NCBI RefSeq assembly: GCF_030246945.1
Contig: NZ_CP126742.1
Span: 248,001 to 312,000, forward strand
Length of the DNA: 64,000 bases
Source of the DNA: Microbacterium sp. zg-Y1090
GTDB lineage: Bacteria; Actinomycetota; Actinomycetes; Actinomycetales; Microbacteriaceae
Direction of reading: 5' to 3'
Shown: piece by piece, positions 24,069 to 31,437 of the stretch
Position numbering within the stretch: the first letter of the stretch is position 1
Layout: every line of letters starts with the position of its first letter
Made by a program: the position numbers and the translations under genes
Notes under the pieces: generated by a model
Databases searched by the model: none
Told to the model about the DNA's origin: nothing
What the model saw: the letters and a program-made list of their open reading frames with translations, nothing else

Positions 24069-25027
24069 CGGTCGCCCCCTTCCGTCGCGGCCGATGCCGC
24101 CGGGGCGGGCTCCTGGAACGCGCTCGGGTGCGTGCGGGTGCCGGAGGCCAGCTCCAGGAACACCTGCTCCAGCGACGGTCCCTGCCGCTGCAGCAGCGAC
24201 AGCGCGATGCCGGCGGATGCCGCGACGGCACCGATCTGAGCGGGCTCGGCCGCGGCGATCCGCAGGCCCGCACGCAGCGGCTCGGCCTCGATCCCCGCGG
24301 CGGCGAGTGCCGCTGCGAGGGCGGCGCGGTCGGGGGCGTCGACGACGGTGGCGTATTCGGCCGGGTCTGCGAGGTCGTCGATGGTGCCCTCGAAGACGAG
24401 GCGGCCGCGGGCGATGACCAGCAGCGAGTCGACGGTCTGCTGAACCTCGGTCAGCAGGTGGGAGGAGATGAAGACGGTGCGTCCCTCGCGGGCGAGAGCC
24501 TTGAGGAAGTCACGCATCCACCGGATGCCCTCGGGGTCGAGACCGTTGGTGGGCTCGTCGAGCACGAGCACACCCGGGTCGCCGATGAGCGCGGCGGCCA
24601 GGCCGAGCCGCTGACGCATGCCGAGCGAGTAGCCGCCGACCTTGCGCCCCGCGGCATCAGCGAGTCCCACGAGTCCGAGCGTCTCGTCGACGCGTGAGGT
24701 GGGGACATCGGAGGCCTGTGCCAGCGCCGTCAGGTGCGCCGCGGCGGTGCGGCCCGGGTGGAAGCTCGAAGCCTCGAGCGCCGAGCCCACGCTCTGCAGC
24801 GGATGAGGCAGCTGCGCGTAAGGCGTGCCGCCGATCGTGGCGGTGCCCTCGGAAGCGCGGACGAGCCCCAGCAGCATCCGCATGGTCGTCGTCTTGCCTG
24901 CGCCGTTCGGGCCGAGGAATCCGGTGACCCGCCCGGGCTCCACGCGGGCGGTGAAACGGTCGACGGCCCTCAGGGAACCGAAGCGTTTCGTGAGGGCGGA
25001 GAACTCGAGCACTTGTCCGTCGGGCAT
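24065..25027 (-). CDS. ABC transporter ATP-binding protein (DrrA/CcmA-like exporter)
   Basis: 320 residues. Walker A GPNGAGKTT, signature YSLGMRQRLGLAAAL, Walker B VLVLDEPTNGLDP and the H-loop SSHLL are all present. The C-terminal 100 residues form the accessory domain typical of ABC-2 exporter ATPases. The ATG at 25027 is preceded by GAGGAAG. It is coupled to the permease by an ATGA overlap. A CAGACT box further upstream may be its promoter, divergent from the acyl-CoA hydrolase gene. Confidence 0.92.
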   Translation of the reverse strand: MPDGQVLEFSALTKRFGSLRAVDRFTARVEPGRVTGFLGPNGAGKTTTMRMLLGLVRASEGTATIGGTPYAQLPHPLQSVGSALEASSFHPGRTAAAHLTALAQASDVPTSRVDETLGLVGLADAAGRKVGGYSLGMRQRLGLAAALIGDPGVLVLDEPTNGLDPEGIRWMRDFLKALAREGRTVFISSHLLTEVQQTVDSLLVIARGRLVFEGTIDDLADPAEYATVVDAPDRAALAAALAAAGIEAEPLRAGLRIAAAEPAQIGAVAASAGIALSLLQRQGPSLEQVFLELASGTRTHPSAFQEPAPAASAATEGGDR

Positions 25028-25084
25028 GCGCTTCCTCTCTTTTGTGCCCAGTCTGGCCGGGATGGGGGGATAATGCGAAACCGC

Positions 25085-25090
25085 TACCGT
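25085..25090 (+). promoter_or_regulatory. Leaderless -10 box for the gene at 25097
   Basis: TACCGT ends 6 nt before the ATG. Confidence 0.6.
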
Positions 25091-25096
25091 GTGGGG

Positions 25097-26161
25097 ATGA
25101 GCCGACCCGATTCCGAGTCCCGTGTGCGGGTGCAGCGCCGTGACGGCGTGGGGCACCTGACCCTCGACCGCCCCCGTGCCATCAACGCCCTCGACCTCGG
25201 CATGGTCGAGGCACTCATCGCCGCGCTCGACGTGTGGCGGGAGGACCCCGATGTCGCGCTGGTGCTGCTGGACGGCGCCGGCGACCGGGGGCTCTGCGCC
25301 GGCGGCGATGTGCGCGGGCTCTACGACCAGATCGTGGCGGGTCGCCCCGAGGACACCGCACTGTTCTTCCGCGCGGAGTACGCCCTCAACGCGATGATCG
25401 CGGAGTATCCGAAGCCCGTGGTCGTGCTGGCGGACGGCATCACGATGGGCGGCGGCATCGGCCTGGCCGGGCACGCGGCGGTGCGGATCGTCACCGAGCG
25501 CTCACGGCTGGCGATGCCCGAGACCCGCATCGGCTTCACCCCCGACGTCGGCGGGACCTGGCTGCTCGGCCGTGCCCCCGGCCGTGTGGGGGAGTACCTG
25601 GGGCTGACCGGGGCGACGATGGATGCCGCGGATGCGATCTACGCCGGCTTCGCCGATCACCTGGTGCCCGCCGAGCACCTGCCCGAGCTGCATCACGCGC
25701 TGCAGACGCGGGCCGATCCCCAGACCGCCACCGAGCTGACTCTGCTGTTCGACGCGACGCACGGTCCGTCGCGGCTGGAGTCCGACCGCCCCTGGATCGA
25801 CGACGCGTTCGCGGCCGAGACCGTCGCGGAGATCATCGCCCGCCTGCGGTCGCGTCCGGAGCAGCGGGCGGCCGAGGCCGCCGACGAGCTGGAGACCCTG
25901 TCGCCGACGGCGCTGACGGTGACGCTGGCCGCGGTGCGGCGCGCGCGCACGCTGCCCGACCTGCGCGCGGCGCTGGCGCAGGAGTACGGCCTGGTCATGT
26001 GGTTCGCCCAGACTCAGCCTGACCTGCCGGAGGGCATCCGCGCGCAGCTGGTCGACAAGGACCGGTCGCCGTCGTGGCATCCCGCGTCGCTCGCCGAACT
26101 CGGCCCGCGCCTCGTCGACGACGCCTTCGCGTTCGAGCCCGGCATCCCGCTCTGGGGATAG
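25097..26161 (+). CDS. 3-hydroxyisobutyryl-CoA hydrolase-like (enoyl-CoA hydratase/isomerase superfamily)
   Basis: 354 residues, the length typical of the hydrolase branch rather than the roughly 260 of true hydratases. The crotonase core carries the oxyanion-hole segments GLCAGGDVRGLYDQ and ADGITMGGGIGLAGH. The catalytic region is SRLAMPETRIGFTPDVGGTWLLGRAPG. The C-terminal helical half is that of the ECH_2 family. The likely reaction is release of 3-hydroxyisobutyrate from its CoA ester in valine breakdown. A hydratase role cannot be excluded. Start fixed by the TACCGT box 6 nt upstream. Confidence 0.85.
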   Translation: MSRPDSESRVRVQRRDGVGHLTLDRPRAINALDLGMVEALIAALDVWREDPDVALVLLDGAGDRGLCAGGDVRGLYDQIVAGRPEDTALFFRAEYALNAMIAEYPKPVVVLADGITMGGGIGLAGHAAVRIVTERSRLAMPETRIGFTPDVGGTWLLGRAPGRVGEYLGLTGATMDAADAIYAGFADHLVPAEHLPELHHALQTRADPQTATELTLLFDATHGPSRLESDRPWIDDAFAAETVAEIIARLRSRPEQRAAEAADELETLSPTALTVTLAAVRRARTLPDLRAALAQEYGLVMWFAQTQPDLPEGIRAQLVDKDRSPSWHPASLAELGPRLVDDAFAFEPGIPLWG

Positions 26162-26238
26162 CCTTCCCGTCCGTCCGGCGAGCGACCGGCCGCCAGCGGC
26201 GCACGTACGATGGGTGGTCGAGCCCTCGGGGAGGCACC

Positions 26239-27165
26239 GTGTTCGACAGCCCACTTTCCGCGTCGGCGTACGACGTGCTGGGCGTGGATGCCGCCGCCGA
26301 CGACGAGACCCTGCGTCGCGCCTACCGGCTGAGACTGCGCCAGACGCATCCCGACACCGGGGGCGATGCCGCCGTGTTCGTGCAGGTGCAGCGGGCGTGG
26401 GAGCTGGTGGGCACCCCGGACTCCCGCGCGGCATACGACCGCGGCCACGGGTTCGGCGCGGCCGCGGCCCCGGACTTCTCCGGCTGGAAGGCGCCGACCG
26501 CCCGCACCGACACCCGTCCGCGGGCACGGTCGTTCGGGCACCCCGGCGGATGGCGGCGCGAACGCTACCTGGCCCTCATCCGCGAGTGGGCCGGTCGCGG
26601 CGTCGACCTGCCCGACCCGTACGATCCGGCGCTGGTGCGCACCGCCCCGCACGAGGTGCGGCGCCTGCTGGCCGACGCGCTCGCCGAGGAGGCGACGGCG
26701 CGCATCGTCGCCGACCTCGGGATGGGGTACACCGTGTGGCACGACGTCTCGGCGCCCGCCCGCGGCGACGGCCCCGACGCCAAGCTCGACCACATCGTGC
26801 TGGGGCCGAGCGGGCTGTACGCGGTGCTGTCGGAGGACTTCGGCGGGCCGGTGCGCGTGCGCCGCGGCGAGCTCGTCGGCGACGGGGTCGAGGGGTCGCC
26901 GGTGGGTGACCTGGTCGCCCGCACCCGCACCGTCGCGCGCGCTGCGGGCGTGCGGTTCAGCGGGGTGCTGGTGGTGCTGCCCGACGACGACCTCGTGCAG
27001 CCCATCGAGGAACTGGGGAAGGTGCGCGGACTGCCCGTCGCGGTGGTGTCGCGCAGCGCGCTGGCCACCGTGCTGCGCCGAGGCATGACCGGCGCCCGCG
27101 ACATCGGTGGCAACGAACTGTTCGACGTGCGCTCGCGCCTGCAGCGCACGGTGCGCTTCGTCTGA
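26239..27165 (+). CDS. DnaJ-domain protein with NERD-like C-terminal region
   Basis: 308 residues. An N-terminal J-domain (about residues 7-62: SAYDVLGVDAAADDETLRRAYR, the LRQTHPDTGGDAAVF stretch carrying HPD, and RAWELVGTPDSRAAYD) should stimulate a DnaK-type ATPase. There is no Gly/Phe or zinc-finger region, so it is not a canonical DnaJ. The middle and C-terminal part (about 150-290) has a NERD-like pattern (DAKLDHIVLGPSGLYAVLSEDFGGPVRV). The GTG start is preceded by GGGGAGG. A perfect hairpin terminator follows. Confidence 0.8.
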   Translation: MFDSPLSASAYDVLGVDAAADDETLRRAYRLRLRQTHPDTGGDAAVFVQVQRAWELVGTPDSRAAYDRGHGFGAAAAPDFSGWKAPTARTDTRPRARSFGHPGGWRRERYLALIREWAGRGVDLPDPYDPALVRTAPHEVRRLLADALAEEATARIVADLGMGYTVWHDVSAPARGDGPDAKLDHIVLGPSGLYAVLSEDFGGPVRVRRGELVGDGVEGSPVGDLVARTRTVARAAGVRFSGVLVVLPDDDLVQPIEELGKVRGLPVAVVSRSALATVLRRGMTGARDIGGNELFDVRSRLQRTVRFV

Positions 27166-27168
27166 CAC

Positions 27169-27194
27169 CGCCCCCCGTCCTGCGCCGGGGGGCG
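27169..27194 (+). terminator. Hairpin terminator after the DnaJ-domain gene
   Basis: Perfect 9-bp arms CGCCCCCCG / CGGGGGGCG with an 8-nt loop, starting 4 nt after the stop; no T-tract. Confidence 0.7.
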
Positions 27195-27213
27195 CGACCG
27201 TGCGAGGCGCGGG

Positions 27214-27219
27214 TACCGT
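27214..27219 (+). promoter_or_regulatory. Leaderless -10 box for the SLC13-type gene
   Basis: TACCGT ends 6 nt before the GTG start at 27226. Confidence 0.6.
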
Positions 27220-27225
27220 TGCCGT

Positions 27226-28815
27226 GTGGACCCCGTGATCGCGACCTTCGTCATCCTCGGGCTGGCGGTGATCGCGTTCGTCAGCGGGAAGATCCCGATG
27301 GCGGTCGTCGCCGTCGCGGTGCCGCTGGGGCTGTGGGCGACCGCCATCCTCACGCTCCCCGAGGCGTTCTCGGGCTTCGGTGACCCGACGGTGCTGTTCA
27401 TCGCGTCGCTGTTCATCGTCAGTGAGGGACTGGATGCCACCGGCGTGACGGCCTGGGTCGGCCAGCAGGTGATCACCCGCGGTGGCGCGGGCAAGCGCCG
27501 GCTGCTGGTCATCGTGGGGGCGATGTCGGCGATCCTCACCGGCTTCATCAGCATCAACGGCGCCGTCGCGGCCCTGCTGCCTGTCGTCGTCGTCGTGGCG
27601 GTGCGCGCCGGCATCGTGCCGTCGAAGATGCTCATCCCGCTGGCCTTCACCGCCAGCGCCGGGTCGCTGCTGACCCTCACCGGCACGCCGGTGAACCCGG
27701 TGGTCTCGCAGCTGGCGGTGTCGGCAGGAGGACGCGCGTTCGGGTTCTTCGAGTTCGCGCTGGCCGGGGTGCCGCTGGTCGCGCTGACGATCGCGGTGGT
27801 CGCCGTGCTCGGGCCGCGGCTGCTGCCCGAGCGCTCCCCCGACCACTTCGACGCCGCCGCGGACCCCAGCGCCGCGGCGCAGGGCTGGCGTGAGACGTAC
27901 GACGTGGACCTGTCGACGAAGACCCTGTTCAACCCCACCGACGGCGTCGTCGAGGTGCTCGTCGCCCCCCGCTCGAGCCTCATCGGGCGCAGGGTCTGGC
28001 CGGGGATGACCACCCGCGACGACAACCTCGTGATCCTCGCGGCCCGCCGCGGCGCGGCCGAGCCGCCGCACGTCTCCCGTGCCGGCACAGCGGGCGGGCT
28101 CACGCTGCAGGCGGGCGACGCGGTGCTCGTGCAGGGCACGTGGGCCGAGCTCGAGCGATACATCCGGTCGCCCGACATCATCGCCGTGACCTCCCCGCAG
28201 GCGCTGCGGCGTACGGTGCCGCTGGGGCGTGGCGCGCGCCGGGCCCTCGTCATCCTCGCCCTCATGGTGGTGCTGCTGGCCACCGGCGCGGTGCCGCCCG
28301 CCGTGGCCGGCCTGCTGGCGGCGGGGGCGATGATCGTCACGCGTGTCATGTCGATGCCGCAGGCGTACCGGGCGATCTCCTGGACGACGGTGATCCTCAT
28401 CGCCGGCATGGTGCCGCTGTCGTCGGCGTTCGTCTCCACCGGCGCGGCCGACGTCGTCGCCGAGGTGGTGCTCGGCATCACCGGATCGGCCGCGCCGCAC
28501 CTGGCGCTGCTCGTGCTGTGCGTCGTGACTGTCGTCCTCGGCCAGTTCATCTCGAACGTCGCGACCGTGCTGATCGTCGCCCCGATCGCGGTGTCGATCG
28601 CCGGCACCCTCGGTCTCAGCGTGCAGCCCTTCATGATGGCGCTCACCGTCGCCGGGGCCGCGTCGTTCCTCACGCCCATCGCCACCCCGGTGAACGTGAT
28701 GGTCATGCAGCCCGGCGGCTACCGCTTCGGCGACTACTGGCGCCTGGGCGTGCCGCTGACCGTGGTGTTCCTCGCCGTCGCCGTGCTCTACGTCCCGCTC
28801 ATCTGGCCCTTCTGA
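27226..28815 (+). CDS. SLC13/ArsB-superfamily permease with central TrkA-C (RCK_C) domain
   Basis: 529 residues. Two hydrophobic halves (about residues 1-200 and 335-529) flank a soluble centre (about 215-320). The centre carries an RCK_C-like pattern (SSLIGRRVWPGMTTRDDNLVILAARRG, then LQAGDAVLVQGTWAELE). The halves carry related motifs (LTGTPVNPVVSQLAVSAGG and LTPIATPVNVMVMQPGGYRFGDYW) marking the repeated helix-hairpin elements of the ion transporter superfamily. Many members with TrkA-C domains move sulfate or other divalent anions. The substrate is not decidable here. Confidence 0.85.
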   Translation: MDPVIATFVILGLAVIAFVSGKIPMAVVAVAVPLGLWATAILTLPEAFSGFGDPTVLFIASLFIVSEGLDATGVTAWVGQQVITRGGAGKRRLLVIVGAMSAILTGFISINGAVAALLPVVVVVAVRAGIVPSKMLIPLAFTASAGSLLTLTGTPVNPVVSQLAVSAGGRAFGFFEFALAGVPLVALTIAVVAVLGPRLLPERSPDHFDAAADPSAAAQGWRETYDVDLSTKTLFNPTDGVVEVLVAPRSSLIGRRVWPGMTTRDDNLVILAARRGAAEPPHVSRAGTAGGLTLQAGDAVLVQGTWAELERYIRSPDIIAVTSPQALRRTVPLGRGARRALVILALMVVLLATGAVPPAVAGLLAAGAMIVTRVMSMPQAYRAISWTTVILIAGMVPLSSAFVSTGAADVVAEVVLGITGSAAPHLALLVLCVVTVVLGQFISNVATVLIVAPIAVSIAGTLGLSVQPFMMALTVAGAASFLTPIATPVNVMVMQPGGYRFGDYWRLGVPLTVVFLAVAVLYVPLIWPF

Positions 28816-28836
28816 GCCGAGCCCGGATGCGGGCGC

Positions 28837-30645
28837 TCAGCCGGCGAGGCCGAAGAGCTCCAGCGGATGGGTGAGCCGCCACCAGGCTGTCGGGCCGGGC
28901 AGGTCGGAGGCGAGACGCACCTCCACCGTGTCGCTGTCGAGGGGGCCGGTGACGGTGAGGGTACCGGCGGCCGCCCCGGCCGTGCGGGCATCCGCGCCGT
29001 CCTCGAGGCTGACGTCGGCGGTCACCGGCGCGCTGGCGCCGTTCCACAGCACGACCGACGTCGCGTCGGCGGTGACCAGTTCGGTGTCGGCGCCCCACGC
29101 CGTCGTGACCGATCCGGCGACGGTGCCCGCGGCGACCGTCGGCCGCGCCTGCAGCTCGCTCTCGAGTTGCGCGAGCAGCGCCCGGGCCACCGCGTTGCGC
29201 GCTTCGCCGTCGCCCTGCGCCATGACCGCGGCGTACATGCGCACCGGCGTCTCGTCCACGACGAGGTCCTTCGCCACCAGGAGGTTGAAGTGCTCCCACA
29301 GCGCGCCGGTCTTGATGCCGACGACGCCGGGGTCGGCGAGCAGCGCATTGGTGTTCTCGATGAGACCCGCGCCGGGCAGCTCGGCCGTCGGCATGCGGAC
29401 GATCTCCGCGACCACCGGGTCGGCCATCGCCAGGTCGGCCAGCGCGATGAGCGAGGCCGGGTCGGCGACGTTGTCCTCGTCGATGCCACTCGGATCCACG
29501 ACCGTCATGCCGGTGAGCCCGCGCTGCGAGAGCCAGGCTGCCGCGGCATCCGCGAAGACCTGGTCGCTCGGCCAGAGGTCGGCGGCGAGGCGATCGGCGT
29601 AGTTGTTCGCCGAGGCGATGAGGATTCCCTGCATCAGCTGGTACTGCGTGAGGGTGCCGTCCACCGGCACCGGAAGGGCGGACTCGCCCCGCTCCCGGTA
29701 GCGCCAGTAGCTGCTCTGGTCGGCGGCGGTGAAGCCGTACTCCGGCCCCTGCTCGCCCACGGCGAGCGGCATGCGGTCCAGCGCCATCAGCACCGTGACG
29801 ACCTTCGTCAGGCTCGCCATCGAGATGGGGTCGCCGGTCGACGCCGCCGCGCCGGTGATGCCCTGCACCCCCAGTGCGGCACCGCCCTGCTCGGGCCAGG
29901 CGGGAGCGGACGCCGGTGCGCTCACCGGTGCCAGCTCGGCCGTGGTCACCTGCGGCGCGACCGCATGCAGCGGCCACAGGAGGGTGGTCGCGGCGTAGAG
30001 GACGATCACGCCGATGATGCTGAGCAGCGGCACGAGCACCCCGGCACGCAACGGCGAGCGGCGCGGGCGCACGGCCAGCAGATCGGGCTGCACCGTCACG
30101 TACGGCGTCGCGGCGGTGTCGAGGCTCACGCCGGGAGAGGCCGCGGCCACGGCGTCCTCGTCCACCCAGGTGAGGGCCAGGCGCCGCGGGGTGCGGCGCG
30201 GCCCGGCCGTCGATTCCTCGTCGGCGCGAATCGCAGCGTCCTCGTCGTCGGCGACCGGCGGCAGGATGCCGGGGGTGGCCAGGCCGGAGACCGCCACCGG
30301 GACCGCCACGGGGGCGGGTGGCGCGGCGGCTTCCGACGTGGACTCGATGTCGGAGTCGGCGGTGGGTTCGGGCTCGGGCTCGGGCTTGGGGTCCGGCTCG
30401 GGCTCGGGCTTGGGCTTGGGGTCCGGCTCGGGCTCGGGCCGCGGGTGCGGGCGCGTGGTCACGGACTCGTGCGCGGCCTCCGCCCCCGACGGGGTGCCGG
30501 TGGCGTCCGCCCCGTTCCCTGCGGCATCCGCCGTCGTGTCATCGGCGGTGGTGCCGGGCGTCGGGCGCGTGGCGTCGCCGGCGACCGCGCGCTCCCGCGC
30601 TCGGCGGGCACGGCGCGTCAGCGGGGGCGCGTCCTCTGTGGTCAC
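28837..30645 (-). CDS. D-alanyl-D-alanine carboxypeptidase (peptidase S11), membrane anchored
   Basis: 602 residues. It trims the terminal D-Ala of peptidoglycan stem peptides outside the membrane. Catalytic motifs are SLTK (S278, K281, in SMASLTKVV), SAN (ASANNYADRLA) and KTG (GIKTGALW). A long cytoplasmic N-terminus of about 200 residues carries a low-complexity Pro/Glu/Asp/Lys run (near 30355-30450) from a hexanucleotide repeat. One membrane segment (about residues 200-225, VPLLSIIGVIVLYAATTLL) follows. A C-terminal beta domain is present. The GTG start is set by TATTTT 6 nt upstream. Divergent from the thiamine-riboswitch operon. Confidence 0.9.
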   Translation of the reverse strand: MTTEDAPPLTRRARRARERAVAGDATRPTPGTTADDTTADAAGNGADATGTPSGAEAAHESVTTRPHPRPEPEPDPKPKPEPEPDPKPEPEPEPTADSDIESTSEAAAPPAPVAVPVAVSGLATPGILPPVADDEDAAIRADEESTAGPRRTPRRLALTWVDEDAVAAASPGVSLDTAATPYVTVQPDLLAVRPRRSPLRAGVLVPLLSIIGVIVLYAATTLLWPLHAVAPQVTTAELAPVSAPASAPAWPEQGGAALGVQGITGAAASTGDPISMASLTKVVTVLMALDRMPLAVGEQGPEYGFTAADQSSYWRYRERGESALPVPVDGTLTQYQLMQGILIASANNYADRLAADLWPSDQVFADAAAAWLSQRGLTGMTVVDPSGIDEDNVADPASLIALADLAMADPVVAEIVRMPTAELPGAGLIENTNALLADPGVVGIKTGALWEHFNLLVAKDLVVDETPVRMYAAVMAQGDGEARNAVARALLAQLESELQARPTVAAGTVAGSVTTAWGADTELVTADATSVVLWNGASAPVTADVSLEDGADARTAGAAAGTLTVTGPLDSDTVEVRLASDLPGPTAWWRLTHPLELFGLAG

Positions 30646-30651
30646 TCAGCA

Positions 30652-30657
30652 AAAATA
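30652..30657 (-). promoter_or_regulatory. Leaderless -10 box of the carboxypeptidase gene
   Basis: TATTTT on the minus strand, ending exactly 6 nt before GTG 30645. It lies only about 20 bp from the divergent TATACT box. Confidence 0.6.
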
Positions 30658-30675
30658 CCCCGTCTCAGCCGTGGG

Positions 30676-30681
30676 TATACT
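30676..30681 (+). promoter_or_regulatory. -10 box upstream of the TPP riboswitch
   Basis: TATACT, near-consensus for housekeeping sigma. Transcription would start about 7 nt downstream, just before the riboswitch aptamer. Confidence 0.65.
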
Positions 30682-30690
30682 CGACGCCAA

Positions 30691-30776
30691 ACCACGGGAG
30701 TCCGGTGAGCCGGGCTGAGAGGAAGCGATCCACGCTTCGACCGTCGAACCTGATCCGGATCATGCCGGCGCAGGGA
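30691..30776 (+). ncRNA. TPP riboswitch (THI element)
   Basis: The conserved thi-box blocks occur in order: CGGGAGTCCGGTGAGCCGGG, CTGAGAGG, then GAACCTGATCCGGATCATGC and GGCGCAGGGA. Thiamine pyrophosphate binding represses downstream genes. The AGGAG ribosome-binding site of ykoE directly follows the last conserved block, so control is probably by hiding the site from ribosomes. Confidence 0.93.
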
Positions 30777-30785
30777 GGAGAGAGA

Positions 30786-31436
30786 ATGCACGCATCCACG
30801 TCTGCTCGCGAAGCCTCACAGAAGAGTTCGCGTCCGCCGCTTCCGCCCTTTTCCGAACGTGCGCGCTGGCGTGTCGTCGACATCGTGGTGGCCAGCGTCA
30901 TCGCCGTCGCCTGCGCTGCCGTGTTCCTGCTGTGGAACGTCGGCTACGAGGGCCCCAGCGCCCTGCTGAAGCCGCTGCTGCCCGGGGTGCAGGGGCTGCT
31001 GGCCGGACCCTGGCTGATCGCCGGGGTGCTGGGTGGCCTGATCATCCGCAAGCCCGGAGCGGCGATGTACACCGAGACCGTCGCCGCGGTCATCTCCGCG
31101 CTGGTCGGAAACCAGTGGGGCCCCCTCACGATCGTCTCCGGCCTCGTGCAGGGGCTCGGGGCGGAACTGGTGTTCCTGGTGTTCCTCTACGGGATGTGGC
31201 GTCTGCCCGTCGCGATCCTCGCCGGCGCCGGCGCCGGGGTGGCCGGCGGCATCAACGACCGGATCTTCTGGTATCCCGGCGCGGACACGCTGTTCACCAC
31301 CGTCTACATCGCCTCGACCACCGTGTCGGGTGCGGTCATCGCCGGGCTCGGCGCCTGGCTGATCGCGCGAGGGCTCGCCGCGACGGGAGCCCTCAGCCGG
31401 TTCGCGGCGGGGCGCGAGGTCTCCCGGCGCGTCTGA
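30786..31436 (+). CDS. ykoE: ECF transporter S-component YkoE (thiamine or hydroxymethylpyrimidine)
   Basis: 216 residues with about six membrane segments. A hydrophilic N-terminus of about 25 residues precedes WRVVDIVVASVIAVACAAVFLLWN, and the motifs KPGAAMYTETVAAVISALVG and GGINDRIFWYP are typical of YkoE. It is the substrate-binding subunit of an energy-coupling-factor importer. The TPP riboswitch upstream assigns it to thiamine or its pyrimidine precursor. ATG 30786 follows AGGAG of the riboswitch 3' end. Confidence 0.93.
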   Translation: MHASTSAREASQKSSRPPLPPFSERARWRVVDIVVASVIAVACAAVFLLWNVGYEGPSALLKPLLPGVQGLLAGPWLIAGVLGGLIIRKPGAAMYTETVAAVISALVGNQWGPLTIVSGLVQGLGAELVFLVFLYGMWRLPVAILAGAGAGVAGGINDRIFWYPGADTLFTTVYIASTTVSGAVIAGLGAWLIARGLAATGALSRFAAGREVSRRV

Positions 31437-31437
31437 C

